Shown here one piece after another: positions 44,142 through 56,286 of a stretch of DNA of 64,000 bases. The position numbers and the translations under genes were made by a program. This DNA comes from Silene conica (lineage: Eukaryota > Streptophyta > Magnoliopsida > Caryophyllales > Caryophyllaceae). Under the pieces are notes generated by a model. It searched no databases, was not told where the DNA came from, and was given only the letters and a program-made list of their open reading frames with translations. The stretch lies in contig CM055312.2 in the NCBI GenBank assembly GCA_029255685.2, positions 17,012,649-17,076,648 of the forward strand. The letters run 5' to 3'. The number at the start of each line of letters is the position of its first letter. Within the stretch, counting starts at the first letter, position 1.

Positions 44142-45418
44142 TCTCAGGGCCACTCGAGGAGTAGTAACTGAAATGCATGGCCATGCTCGAATACAGATTC
44201 GTTTTATCAGTTAAGTTACTCTCTAGTCGGGGAAAACACTCTTGATACAAATCGGTTGTAGAATACGACCTTTGCGAATACGGATTTGCAAATTGTTTTA
44301 CATTGAGTGGGAGAAATTTTAAAAGGATATGAGAATCGGTTATCGCACTTACACTTGTACGGACAAGTGGGAGTTTGTTGGAGCTGGTGTCCTCCACATG
44401 TAGTTTGATAACGTCATTGCACATACCCTTGTACGAAAAAGTGGGAGATTGTTGGGGCTGGTGTCCTTGACAGTTAGTATAATGACTTATTAAATCTCTT
44501 AAAGGATCACAAGGGCATACTACAGTATTATTATCAGTTGATCCACGTTTATCGATAACGGTTGGCTTGCTAGATAAGTTTGACGTTATTGTCATACAGA
44601 TGGCGGTGATCAACTGGTCCCTATACGTCACACCTATAGGACACGTTTGAGAGATGTGAAGGTATGAAAATACAGTCACATTTATGCTGAATACGACTAA
44701 ACAGTTAGTCAGAGGTATTGACTATTAAATTAGTCAATGAGATGTTGAGATTATTATTTAATACGGATTAAATAATTTTTGCTAATACGGATTACATGAT
44801 TAATTCGTAAAATTAAATAAAAACGGTTATATTTAATTAAATATTGAATTCGTGTATTAATATAAGCAGTTATATTAATTGACCTAAATATACAATATCG
44901 TATTTTTATCAGTCCATTATTAATGTATCGACTGCATTAATATCTGATAACATGTATACGATTTATAATTAAAACCCTCGAATTATATTTTAGCGTTAGG
45001 GTTGAATCACGCAAGAGAATAAGGTAAGAGTGGAAAGCCCACTCCCACCCTACTCGAATTTCGGCCGGCCAAATATTACAAAAGGAGAAGAACTCTCCTT
45101 TTGTCAGGTGATTTTTGAATGACTGATATTTGATATATCTCACAAAACTAGGGTTTTGAGAACTGTCTTTTCCCAAAACCTAGATCTCACATCTTAAAAC
45201 TCACAATAACTCTTCCCATATTGCAAGGCAATTGGAGAGCTTTTCTGGCACACGCGACATCATCTCAGACGGGTCTTGGGTGCAAGTTATAGGAGGGAAT
45301 TTCCATTAATTCCTGTTCTTAGGCCATTCGCGCAAAGGACCTAAGGTTTTACTCTCTCGTTCATGTTTTTCATCTTATGACTATATTCGCATATGTAATT
45401 TTCGTTATAATCCTGACA
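44142..45418 (+). mobile_element. Copia fragment: 3' internal end plus complete LTR
   Basis: 44142-44449 is Copia 3' leader (ATGCATGGCCATGCTC) with PPT-like AAGTGGGAGATT. The LTR runs 44450-45418 (TGTTGGGGCTGG...ATCCTGACA, 969 bp) and is related to F's LTR. The rest of the element is absent. A 77-bp stretch spanning polypurine tract and LTR start is duplicated in tandem. Confidence 0.7.
44349..44476 (+). repeat. Tandem duplication of a Copia PPT/LTR junction
   Basis: ACTTGTACGGACAAGTGGGAG (44350) and CCTTGTACGAAAAAGTGGGAG (44427) each lead into TTGTTGG(A/G)GCTGGTGTCC. The offset is about 77 bp. Confidence 0.7.
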
Positions 45419-46120
45419 GTTTTAGGGTGAATACAATAATACATGTTTATTCCCCACATGTTTTTGCGTATATGTGCTTGGTTTTGATACCTACTTTTTG
45501 AATGATTATTTTGTTCATCATTTTTGTTTTGTGTGATGTGATTTTTGCTGGGTTAGATGCCTGTTTAGAAGGGCTCATTACCCATCGTCTGTCAGGAGGG
45601 CTTGGTTTCATGCCTGTTAGGAGGGCTTGAATAGTAACTAGTCTAGATTGTTTCACTTTTGTACTTAGTATTCGGACTGAGCTCAGTACATGTGTTAATA
45701 GTTACGAATCATTTTTCAGGAATGATTTTTGGTAGGTGGAGGTGGCCCTCAATCCTCAATATTTGTCTAAGTAAGCTGACTATATATGCAGACAAGTGTA
45801 TGTTCAGGATTCAAAAAATAGGAATGTATAGGTAGAACAAATGAATAAACACATAGGTAGTTAAAATAAAAAGGTATATATTATTCACGTTAAGGGAATG
45901 GATACAAATATGCATGTTGCTAAAAAACAATTTTGATATTGCCTGGAAATAAATGCATGTAAGCATGTTGCCAGGGAATAATTATTTTACCTGGCCCTCA
46001 GACAGGAATTTTTTACATATGAAATAACTTTAAATGTGTGATATTCCAAGATCTGGGGATCATTTCACCATCTAAGGTTTGCAATCTTTATGCTCCCTCC
46101 CCAACAATTGAATCCATCAG
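45419..46120 (-). other. Element E non-coding region behind integrase
   Basis: No gene is supportable. Repeated AGGAGGGCTTG / GAAGGGCTC motifs (45568-45628) and AT-rich sequence. It separates the integrase stop from the insert cluster. Confidence 0.5.
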
Positions 46121-47308
46121 GTATGGACCTTCCTAGGTGGGAGCAAGTTTTCCTGCATTTGGCTCTATGGTATTGGGGAATACATTGCGTAGGACAAGGT
46201 CTCCTTCTTTGAATACTCTTATGCGTACATTTTTGTTGTAGATTATGGCAACTGTTTGTTGATAGACTGCCATCTTGACTTTGGCTGCATCTCGTAGTTC
46301 ATCAGCCATAGTTAGGCTGTCCTCCATCACGAGAGTATTTTATTCAACGTTATTCATGGTGCATCTCGTGCCAGGAATACGTATTTCAGTAGGAATTACT
46401 GCCTCGCATCCATAGACCAGAGAGTAGGGAGTCTGGCCTGTGGCAGTTTTGGGTGTGGGTCTATATGCCCATAAGACCATGGGTAACTCCTCAACCCATC
46501 TCCTCTTCCTTTGTTTTAGTTTTTTCTTCAGGCAGGAAATTATGACTTTATTACTGGATTCTGCATGCCCATTGGCCTTTGGGTATCCCGGAGTTGACGT
46601 TGACAGCTTGATGTTCCATTCAGCACAGAATGTTGCTGTCTTTTTGCCTACCAACTGGGTCCCATTGTTGCATACGATTTCGGTTGGGATACCGTATCGA
46701 CAAATGATGTTACGTTTGATGAAGGATATGACATCAGCTTCTTTGACTTGCCTGAATGAGTCAGCTTCCATCCATTTGGAGAAGTAATCCGTCATGGTTA
46801 GCATAAATACTTTCTGTCCTGGAGATTATGGTAGTTTGCCTACAATATCCATTCCCCATTTGATGAATGGCTAGGGTTCATATATGGAGTGCAATAGTTC
46901 GGATGGTTGATGAATATATGGCGCATGCACGTGGCATGCCTGGCACTTCGAGCTGTAGGCCAGACAATCGACCCTCAGTATGGGCCAGAAGTAGCCTGTG
47001 CTGAGGATTTTACTTGCCAGGCTCCTGCCTTCTTTGTGGTTGCCACAGTGTCAGTCGTGTATCTCTTGCATGACTTGGGTGGCTTCAGACGGTTCCAGGC
47101 ATCTCAAATATGGTCTAGCCTGTGATTTATTATAAAGGAAGTCATTGATCAAGGTGAAAGAATATGCTCTAATACAAAAAGTCCTAGCCTCATGCCTGTC
47201 TTGTGGCATGATTCCTGACCGGAGCCAATCATAGTAAGGCTTTGTCCAGGAACCAGGATCAACATTTATAGGATAATATTCACTGGGTCTTTCTATGGTT
47301 GGTTCCAA
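46121..47308 (-). pseudogene. Element E integrase
   Basis: Zinc-binding part: CHNHKEGRSLASKIL-like (about 47040) and CQACHVHAPYIHQPSELL (about 46950). Core: MTDYFSKWMEADSFRQ (first Asp, about 46795), IVCNNGTQLVGKKTATF (about 46680) where the second catalytic Asp reads Asn, and GHAESSNKVIISCLKKKL (Glu, about 46570). C-terminal: LAMELR-like ADELRDAAKVKMAVYQQ and VRIFKEGDLVLRNVFPNT (about 46200). A stop near 46830 and frame changes split it. The D-to-N change alone would stop catalysis. Confidence 0.83.
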
Positions 47309-48163
47309 TAGGTAGACGATGGGTATGGTTTTAAAAACACGGTGGTTGAAATTGGATCCCAGGCAGGCAATGGCGTCTGCCTGGGTGTTCAGGTCACGGG
47401 GTATCTGGTCAATGTTGAAGGAAGTGAACTTGGATTACAAGTTTTGCACATAGTCCAGGTGTAATATCATTTTGGAATCCTTGGCAGCAAAACTCCTTTC
47501 ACTTGGTTTGACACTAACAATGAATCAGTATGTACTTCAATATGTTGTACTCCTAAGTCAATGCATACTTTCAAGCTGGCTATCAGGGCCTCATACTCGG
47601 CCTCGTTGTTTGTGGCTTCGAAGTTACAACTGACGGCCTGGACTATCTTATCCCTCTATGGTGACTTTAGAACTAACCCTAGTCCGGTGCCCGTCATGTT
47701 AGTTGCCCCGTCAACATACAACGTCCATATATGGTCAGGCGTTTGGGTGGTCTGTTTGTTGACTTCCTAGGCGAGGTCTGACTCTAGGTTAGCTAGGGAT
47801 AAAGTCGGCCACAAAGTCTGCCAATGCTTGGGACTTGATAGCTGTGATAGTTTCAAAGGTAATATCGTTTGTGCTAATTTCTATTGACCATTTCGCCATT
47901 CTTCCTTATAGCTCAGGCTTTCTCAATACAGACCGGATAGACAAATTTGTCCGTACTATGATTGGGTGAATTTCAAAGTAAGGTCGCAGTTTGGTGTAAC
48001 ACATAATTAAAGCCAAAATAAGTTTCTCCAATAGACTATACCTCGTTTCAACATCTAATAAACTTTTGCTTATATAGTATACAAGATGTTGCTGCCCGTC
48101 CGACTCTTTGACAAAGACTCCACTTACCGCAGTGTTGGTGACGGATAGGTATACTCTTAGAGG
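47309..48163 (-). pseudogene. Element E dual RNase H region
   Basis: First RNase H relic: YYISKSLLDVETRYSLLEKL (about 48085) and GRMAKWSIEI (about 47900). A second, archaeal-type RNase H follows: HIWTLYVDGATNMTGTG (about 47730, catalytic Asp) and the end SVKPSERSFAAKDSKM (about 47520). Then come IPRDLNTQADAIACLGS (about 47400) and the link to integrase. A second RNase H in front of the integrase is specific to the Tat group. Heavily interrupted by stops. Confidence 0.72.
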
Positions 48164-49290
48164 TTATCCGTTAGTTGGTTTAGCCAACAGAGGGGGAGAT
48201 GACAGGTAGGCTTTCAGCTCTTTAAATGCAATTTGATGATCAGGTGTCCAGGTGAAATCTTTGTTTTTCCTGAGCAAATTGTAGAATGGTTTGCATCGCT
48301 CTGAGGATCTTGAGATGAACCTGTTGAGGGCGGCTACTCTTCCTGTCAACTTCTGGATGTCTTTGATATTCCTGGGAGGTTCCAGTTCCAAGATTGCTCG
48401 TAACTGTTCAGGACTGGCTTCAATGCCTCTTTTCGTGACCATATACCCCAAGAATTTTCCTACCGATACTTCGAAGTGACATTTTGATGGGTTGAGCTTC
48501 ATGTTGTATTGTTCCAGGATTCAAAAAGCTCCCGCCAGGTCGTTTAGGTGGTCCTCGACTCTCTTGGACTTGACTACCATGTCATCTATGCATACTTCCA
48601 TTGTGTCTCCAATTTACTCTTTGAACATAGTGTTGTCCAAGCGTTGGTATGTTGCACCTGCATTTTTCAAACCGAAGGGCATAGCAGTATAGCAATATAT
48701 ACCTCTATCAGTAATGAAGGCAGTGTTTTCCTGGTCAGCCGGATGCATTTTGATTTGATTGAATCCACTAGAAGCATCCATGAAGGTTAACACTTCGTGT
48801 CCAGCTGTTGCATCCACCATGGCATCTATGTGTGGTAATGGAAATGGATCATTTGGGCAGGCTTTGTTTAGATCCGTATAATCTACACAAACCCTCCATT
48901 TGCCGTTTTTCTTCTACACTACCACCACATTGGCCAGCCATCTGGTGTATATGACTTCCATGATCATTCCCATTTCCAGGAGTTTGACCACTTCTTCATT
49001 GATTATCTCATTGCTCTTAGCAGCGAATTTGCGTCGTTTTTGCTGCACAAGCTTGAAAGATGTGTTAATATTGAGCTTATGCGTAATAACACTAGCATCT
49101 ATACCCGTCATATCTAAATGAGAACAAACAAAGCAAGATTCCTTACTCTTAAGAAAGTCAATAAGTTCAGGCCTAATGGAATCAGGAACATCTGATCCCA
49201 CCAGTACTTTCTTGTAAGGATGCTCAGGATTTAAGATTACCTCATATGTTTCCATTTGCGAGTCTGCTACATAGGCATTCCTGACAGGGT
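48164..49290 (-). pseudogene. Element E reverse transcriptase
   Basis: Motifs: KLVQQKRRKFAAKSNEIINE (about 49060), VVVVKKNGKWRVCVDYTDLN-like start at 48930 broken by a stop, VDATAGHEVLTFMDASSGFN (about 48815), MPFGLKNAGATYQRL (about 48680), catalytic CIDDMVVKSKRVE (about 48585; usual YVDD reads CIDD), KCHFEVSVGKFLGYMVTKRG (about 48480) and IQKLTGRVAALNRFISRS. GGATY rather than NAPATF is the Tat/Ogre form (here NAGATY). Several stops. Confidence 0.85.
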
Positions 49291-49300
49291 ATTATAATTG

Positions 49301-49771
49301 CTAGGCAAGGGACTTACCTGCCACCGACGGCTTGAGGGCTGTTGTGTAGCATTCCTGAGCAGCCTTTTTCTTACCTCGAATGGTTGTTATCCCCCAGTCA
49401 GTTGGGATTTTCACGCATTGATGGTAGGTGGAGGGAACGACTTTCACATTATGTATCCATGGTCTGCCTAGGATCACATTGTACGATGACAGGCAGTCCA
49501 GGACTCCAAATTTCTCGTAGGATACAACACCCTTTGCATAGGTGGGTAGGCTGATTTCCCCGAGTGTGTTCTTAGTCTCGCCACTGAATCCTACCAGGAC
49601 GCTAGATTTCCTAGTGATATGATCTTCTCTGATTTTAATGGCTTTCAGGACATCCATCATGACTAGGTTTACTGAGCTACCGCCATCTATCAGGATCATG
49701 GATACTTTTGCGGTGCCAAGTTGCATGGTGATAACTAGGCCGTTATGGTGCATATCTGACACTCCTTGCAA
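49301..49771 (-). pseudogene. Element E aspartic protease
   Basis: Open over 156 codons. SMILIDGGSSVNLVMMDVL holds the catalytic Asp in the D-G-G-S-S form usual for Tat elements. YNVILGRPWIHNVKVVPSTY and KIPTDWGITTIRGKKKAAQ (about 49480-49370) match the conserved C-terminal part. This is the most intact coding segment of E, with no stop inside. Confidence 0.82.
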
Positions 49772-49779
49772 ATCCGTAT

Positions 49780-51340
49780 CATTATATTGAAGGTGATTCT
49801 TGGGAGTGACAGTGATCTAGGTGGGGGTTTAAGTTTGAGACCCCTAGCCACTCTTTTTGCTGCGGAGCTAGTCAGGCCGCAAATCTCTGATCCTCCGTTG
49901 ATGAACTTTACCTCGTAGATCGGTGGAGCCGGGGGAGGATCCTTCCTTTCTTTAGTTTCATTATCACTCCGGCCTTTTGGTTGCATCAGATTGTTGAGGT
50001 ATCCTTCCTTCAGTAGTTAGGCTATCTGCCTTTTTAATCCTATGCATTCCTCTGTTGCATGTCCTATATTATTGTGGAAGTCACACCACCTGGATGGCTC
50101 CTTCCTGGAACTGGTATTCTCAGAGGGCTTGGGCCATCTTACCACGTCTCCTAGGTTGTCCAAGCATTTAATGAGTCCTGCAATATCAACAAAAAAGTTA
50201 TACTCGCGAATAGATGGAGGGAGATTAGAATTACCTCGGTATTCCTGGGTCACGTTGACTAGAGAGCGTTCTGGCCTGGAATATGGGGTGCTCCTAGAGT
50301 TATTTCCCTGGTTGCTCGTGACTTTCCTTGTTCACTTATCATGTCTGGCAATAGACGAGTCCACTTTGAAGTTTAGGTCCTCTTCCAGCCTGATATATCC
50401 CATGCTACTTGTTGCACATTATCGAAGGTTAGACATGGGGCTCTGGTTAGGTCTGCATAGATATCATTGTCAGACAATACCTCATGCTTGAAGGCTTCAA
50501 TTGCAGTCTCAATATCGCATTTTGGAATGGACACCTTCTTCGTGTTGAATCTTGCCAACCAAGCTCTCATGGTTTCATCAGGAAATTGTTTTATCATGTA
50601 TAGATCACTGGGTCGTTTTATGAGTTCCCTGCTACTGGCAAATTGCGTGTTGAAGCTGTTTATCAACTCTGCAAAAGTTTTAATGCCGCTATTGGGGAGG
50701 TTGATAAACCACTGGAGTGCAGCTCCAGTAAAGGTTGTGCCAAATCCCTTGCACATACAGACCTGCCTGAATTCACTTGGGGTGGATACAACTAACATCT
50801 TATGTTTGAATACTGCTACATGGTTTTGTGGATTAGTGGTCTAGTCATAGGTTCTCATAGAGGGAACCACAAACTTCTTGGGCAGATCTACTTTGGCTAT
50901 CTCATCCGCAAAGGGAGAGTCAGCGTAGCATTCAGGATTGGCTTCTTCCAAGGGGGTCGGGAGTCCTTGAATTTTTTCGATCTTCTGATGCAACTTGTGG
51001 ATTTCCTGGAACATTGCAATCATGATAGCTTTTCCAGTTCTATACGACTCTTTGTTGATCTCAGCATCTTCATCTGATCCAAAATCAGGATTTTGTTTCC
51101 GGGGACATCAAAACTCGAGAAGTCAATGTTTTTCACAATGGAATGGAATGGAGTTCCAGGCTGGATTCTGCTTTTGGACCCAGATGGTTGATTATCCAAT
51201 TTGTTACGAAGACTTGCCTCTGTTTCCTTGAATTTCTGAACCTCAGCCTCGGACTCTACCGGTTTTTGCCTGATTTAATCCATTTCAGCTAGCTGGGCTT
51301 TAGCGGCTACTAGTTGTTGTTGGATAGTAAGTTGGGTCAT
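49780..51340 (-). pseudogene. gag: Element E Tat-type gag
   Basis: Probable start ATG at 51338-51340 (MTQLTIQQQLVAAKAQLAEM, then a stop). Later parts: GTTFTGAALQWFINLPNSGI, FNTQFASSRELIKRPSDLY and FPDETMRAWLARFNTKKV (about 50735-50540) are the conserved capsid-like domain. WCDFHNNIGHATEECIGLKR (about 50090-50030) is the atypical Tat knuckle (C-x2-H...H-x4-C). A linker (NGGSEICGLTSSAAKR) leads to protease. Multiple stops. Confidence 0.82.
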
Positions 51341-51391
51341 TTTGTGAGATTTTTAGGAGGAGGAATTTTTTGTAGGAATTTTGAACTAGAT

Positions 51392-51409
51392 GCCCCACTG
51401 TGGGCGCCA
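51392..51409 (-). other. Primer-binding site of element E (tRNA-Lys type)
   Basis: - strand TGGCGCCCACAGTGGGGC complements the 3' end of plant tRNA-Lys(CTT) with one mismatch (A for C), two bases inside the LTR. Confidence 0.78.
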
Positions 51410-51411
51410 AA

Positions 51412-52091
51412 TATTTAAGCAGGAATTTGCACGGTGAAGGCTTCCCTACCAGGAATAATTTTGAAACAGGGTATCTAGTTCTGATTAACAAAAAAGGACA
51501 ACAATTAAAGAATATGAAAAAATTAGAAAAAGGATGAACACAATGGATTTTGTATGTGGAAAAACCCTAGAAATTGGGTAAAAAACCACGGGCACCAAGC
51601 CAGGAATGATTTTGACTAATAAATAAAGATTGAAAATTTGTGGTACAATTGTCTGTGATAAACTAATAACTTTATGTATTTTTTCTCGATTCTTTTTTTC
51701 GTCCCCCTCCTTCCTGCCTCTCATCATTATATAGAGCAGCCCTAGTCGTTGGTCTTACTCCATCCACACGCTCCCATGAAAGTAGGAACCGTTGGTACTT
51801 TTTTGCTTTGACTGTTTCTCCAACGTCTTCCCTCTAAACGGCTATTATCTTGACGTAATTCATATGCTTCACAATATGTTTGTCTTTTATGGGCTTTAAT
51901 CTGGTTTATGGACTATTAGTAATCAACTTCTGTCGTTCCTGTACTGTTACTGCTCCATTCCTGGTTCTTTCTCCTTGAAGACATTCTTGTCCTGATGCTC
52001 GTTTGGGATTTCCTGCTCGACGCTTGTGTCTTGGTTTGGTTGGACTTGCTGGGTATATTTCCTGGTCGGCGGGAAATATCCTAGCTCAACA
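51412..52091 (-). repeat. Element E 5' LTR
   Basis: 680 bp, - strand TGTTGAGCTAGGATATTTCC...CTGCTTAAATA, closely matching 39245-39928. It is followed by the tatac target duplication and then by F's LTR. Confidence 0.84.
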
Positions 52092-52096
52092 TATAC

Positions 52097-53009
52097 TTTG
52101 TATATTTATCAACTAATTAACGTAAATCAGTAACAGTTGGCTTTGCTAGAAGTTTGACGTTACTATCATACTAATGCCAGTGATTAGTTAGTCCAAAACG
52201 GTCACACCTATAAGATGGTTCCAAGAATATGATTATATACTGATATATCATATAGATGCCTAAATTGACTAAATGTTAGTCATGGAAATAATACGAATAA
52301 TTATTTAAAACGATTAAATGATTATTTGGAGAAATGAATTAATTGTTAATTCTAAATAGATATAAATATTAAATTTATAAGTTAAATATGCGATATTAAA
52401 ATTAATTGATTATGCGATATTTAATTATATTCTCCTACCATATTTATATACATGTTAAATTATAATATTGGATAAGTCTCGGAAAATCGGTTTTCCAAGT
52501 ACACCGAAATACATGACTATTTCGGACCATATATTATTAATATATAAATATAATAACTTCCAAAATAATACCTTCCAATAATTAATAAAAAGTAGTTTTT
52601 GTTCTTTTTGGAAATTAGGTTTTTTTTTTTGCAGTTATTGTGCCGTATGGAATCGTGTAAAACAAGAGTCGTACTCTGGTTTGGATTCACACATTATTAT
52701 TATTTTCTACTTATATAAAGAGTTGGAATTAACCCTAATGTTCAAGGGTGAACTTGTGTGAAACATACGGAAAGGAGAGGCATTAGGATTTTTGTCTAGC
52801 ATACACAAAATTCGAGCAAGACATATTTTTTTGATCATCTTGGGTGCTATTGGTAGGAGGATTTCTGCCTTGAAATCTATTATACTAGGTTGTTCATAAA
52901 TCGATTTAGTTACTTTTGTTGCATCCATATTAAGGTTAATTTTGATATAATCCTTCCTTATGACATTAATACGATTAATCCCATTATGAAATATACGATA
53001 TTTCCTACA
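52097..53009 (+). repeat. Element F 5' LTR, remaining part
   Basis: Continues F's LTR after element E: TTTGTATATTTATCAAC...ATATTTCCTACA. Combined LTR length is about 984 bp, close to the related 969-bp LTR at 44450-45418. The strong AT bias is typical of the family. Confidence 0.75.
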
Positions 53010-53011
53010 AG

Positions 53012-53023
53012 TGGTATCAGAGC
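53012..53023 (+). other. Primer-binding site of element F (tRNA-iMet)
   Basis: TGGTATCAGAGC, an exact complement of the initiator tRNA-Met 3' end, two bases after the LTR end ACA. Confidence 0.92.
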
Positions 53024-54904
53024 ATAGGCTTCAAAATTGTTTTAATATGTACTTGATTATCCATATGATGTTAAATCATTTCTTGATTTTCTTGATTTAA
53101 ATCGAGAGATTCTTGATTTTTTCGGCCCTGCATTGGTTAGATTAAAAGTTAAATTGACTTAGTTTATATGATTTATTTGTTGATATAAGAAATATTGAAT
53201 CAACACAATATAAATTTATTTTTATACGATAAAAATTATCCCCGAAAATGTTGATTATTATATTTGTTATATGATAATTAATGTATTAATGAAATTTGCT
53301 TGTTTTTGTTTATTATACGATAATGAATTAAAAAAAAATGGCCGAAAATTATAAGAAACGGAATTTTGGTCGAATTTTTTTTATCAGGTCTGAATGTTGG
53401 GTTTCGTTGAAAAATAGTGTTTTTCGAGCGTAAACAGCATTCTAAACCGGACTGCATAACATGGTTGTCGTTTTTAAGCCAAATCCAAACATTTAGATTG
53501 TTTTCCAGGCTGTTTTATATAAAAAAAATTTGTTTTTGGAAAAAAAAAAAATTTGAAAGTTTTCTGGAAAGTTGTTTTGGAAAGTTTTTCGAAAATCCCT
53601 ATGTTTGACCGATATTCTTGGCTTCTTTTATCAATTTAGTTTAATGTCATAAATTGTTTATGATATTTTATTTTAATGAGAATTTGTGTTTATTTTATTG
53701 TTTGATACCTAATTATTTTAAATTGTTTAGAATAATAATAGATTAATTTACTATATACGATATTTTGAATTATTCTTGGATTATTATATATGTATGACAT
53801 ATATAGTTGGTTTTGTGAGAATTTACGGAAATTTTCACATATTATAAATTATGAAGAGGTGGTTTGGATAAATATTTTGCATTGTGAAGGTTTTATATTT
53901 ATATTATTGAATGATTGCATTTTTTTCGATGAATGTTTTATTTTAAGCGTTGTGAATCTAATGTAATCTAGTGTGGCCTTACTTTTGATTTCATTTTCGT
54001 AATGATGGAAAAGTAATCAGTGATGTAATTAATGAGATCTCTTATCTCCCTTTTTTTTTTTTTTACGTTGTTCATAGAATGTAATTAATAGGATTTTGGC
54101 TATGTAATTTTATGTATTCAAAAGAAGATTTTAAAGTGAAGATTTGAAGACGTTCAAGGGACCTCGTTAATGCATCACAAGACTGGAGTTTCCACCAAGC
54201 TTCCCGGGTCCAATGTGATTGGATTCCAAAGTTGTAATCTCTAGGTTGATAGGCCACACTATGATTTTATTATTTTGTTTTTTTTCCTTTGCTTGTTTAA
54301 AATTGTTGAATATCATCATATTCCGCCGAAACCAAACCACCTAAAATCGTATGGAATTGGATCATATAGTACATATAAATCGTGATTTCATGTGACAGAC
54401 GATGTCACTTTTCCCGTCGTTTATTCTTATTCACTTAAATATTGTTCACTTAAAATGAATCTAAAATAAATGATGGGATCTCTCTCTTATTTAAAATTGA
54501 GGTTAGTCTTTCTACAGCAATTGACTATGAATCCGTTGTTCGTCGGTGGGCATATTGGACATATTACTCTCTGTATGGACCCCTTCTACCATGGGTAAGT
54601 AGTGCATATTAATTTAGTTGAACTCAACATTACAGTTTAAAACAGTGTTAGATTATAATGGACTGTGAGATAAATTTGAGATATTTATCAACCGATAGTT
54701 CTAAGGTAGAATTAGCTAAGTGGTTAGCTTACCAATTTAGAGAAGTTGGGTCTTGGGATCGTTTATGTAACCAAATAGAGAGAGGTCGATTACATAAATG
54801 TTTAAGTCATTGTTAAAACCATTTACATTGACTTCAATTATTCGATGTTTTTTTACTTACTATCTTCTTTTTCTCATTGTTGATAATTATAATCTGTTGT
54901 TAAA
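53024..54904 (+). other. Element F untranslated leader
   Basis: 1.9 kb, very AT-rich, no supportable gene; short frames are low complexity. It is an unusually long leader for a Copia element and may contain undetected small insertions. Confidence 0.6.
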
Positions 54905-55800
54905 ATGACTGACTGTGACGTTAATACTGGACCTTCTGCTACACTCACCTGTGAATCATGGCTCCGATCATTTATGGACTATATTAATCAGTCCACTCGA
55001 CTTAAAGATGCTGGCAGCAAGTTTGCTGATTGGGAGGAATCATTACTGAATGTTGTCGTCGCAGATGGCAAATTCAAGCATTTAATTGGGCCAATAATGT
55101 CAGTTGAGCCCACCACGAGGACTGGATCCCAACGAACTGCATACGATGTGTTCGCTCGTGAGGTGGGTGCGATTAAGAACGTCTTGATCTATGCAATGGA
55201 ATCCAATTTTAAACGCCGCTTCGTTTCTTAACGTGCAAATAAAATTTCACCACCCTAACTAATGAATTCTCGCAAGCTCCGAGAATCGTTAAGTATGACT
55301 GTCTTATTCGTTTCTTTGAAGCGAAACTCCAAAAGGGCCAATTTGTTAGCCCACGCATTCTCAATGTGATTGAGAATGTCGAAATATTGGAGGAGTTACA
55401 GTGCAAGATCAATGAGGATATCATCATTGACCGCATCCTCCGCTCTGTTCATGATGGGTTTACCCATTTTAGGGCGAACTACTATATGAACGACATGAAG
55501 AAAAGTTTTCATGAGCTCCACTCTCTACTCGTGCAAGCAAAGAAGGATCTTATTTCGAGTGGGAGCCAAAAGCGGGATGTCCTAATGATCAAGTCAAAAG
55601 GAAAGGGAAAGGCTCCGACTGACTTAAATGTTAAGAAGCCACCTTTCAAGCGCTAATGTCAGTTAAAGGCAAAGAGTGGGCCTGGTGAGACTAGTAGCTC
55701 AAAAAACAAGACTAAGAGCAAGGGGAACGATATATAATGAAACAATTCCCACCAGTTTGGCCATTGGAGGAGGAACTGCCCCAAATACATTGAGGATATT
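54905..55800 (+). pseudogene. gag: Element F Copia gag
   Basis: ATG at 54905 gives MTDCDVNTGPSATLTCES and a helical domain (LKDAGSKFADWEESLLNVVV). A stop follows at about 55229, then SAPRIVKYDCLIRFFEAKLQ-like and LQCKINEDIIIDRILRSV, NYYMNDMKKSFHELHSLLVQ and a Lys-rich tail. A zinc knuckle relic is recognisable near 55752-55790 (FGHWRRNCPKYI) with its first cysteines lost to stops. Gag forms the cytoplasmic particle. UBN2-type capsid arrangement. Confidence 0.75.
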
Positions 55801-55864
55801 AAAGCTGGACGTGTGACGCCAACAGGTATATCTTCATTTATTCACATGATTGAATCAATCACGC

Positions 55865-56045
55865 TAATTCTGCAACTTGGGTATTTGATACTGATTGTGG
55901 TTCTCACTTGCGTAACCATTGACAGGGATTGAAAGACGTACAACGTTTAGCAAAAAGCGAAATTGATCTTCGAGTTGGAAATGGAGCATGAGCTGTTGTT
56001 GTTGCCATTGAAACTTATGCACTTAAACTCCCTAGTAGATTTATT
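55865..56045 (+). pseudogene. Element F Copia protease relic
   Basis: NSATWVFDTDCGSHLRNH (55865-55920) corresponds to the family's W-x-L/F-D-T/S-G-C-S/T-x-H; the triad glycine is Asp (D-T-D), so the active site is destroyed. A stop follows, then LKDVQRLAKSEIDLRVGNGA and another stop. Downstream, about 240 bases to the integrase are frame-broken. Confidence 0.7.
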
Positions 56046-56286
56046 TTGTAATTAAATAATTTTTATTTTGTTCCATCGTTATCTAAAAACATTTTATATG
56101 TATCCATGTTAGATATGAAATGTTTCGAATTTAATATTAAGAACAATTGTTGTACTTTTTCATTAAATAATATGATTTATGGCAAAACGGTTCCATAAAT
56201 GGCACTTATGATTTAGATCAAACAATTGAAATTCATCTCGTGAATAATAAAAGGATTAAGGTAGGTGATAAAGATCAAACATATCT

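Larger units (their letters stand above)
39245..52091 (-). mobile_element. Element E: Tat/Retand-like Ty3 retrotransposon with antisense ORF
   Basis: About 12.85 kb on the - strand: 5' LTR (51412-52091), tRNA-Lys-type primer site, gag, protease, RT, dual RNase H, integrase, then an extra ORF on the opposite strand (40270-42379), polypurine tract and 3' LTR (39245-39928). Target duplication gatac/tatac (39240-39244 and 52092-52096, one mismatch). Archaeal-type second RNase H plus an antisense extra ORF are known marks of the Tat lineage, Retand in particular. It is structurally complete, but coding regions have many stops. 42483-45418 is foreign insert material. Confidence 0.85.

Noticed and set aside
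43120..44153. Short Phe/Lys/Asn-rich frames in the AT-rich insert
   Set aside because: They follow from base composition alone; no conserved motif.
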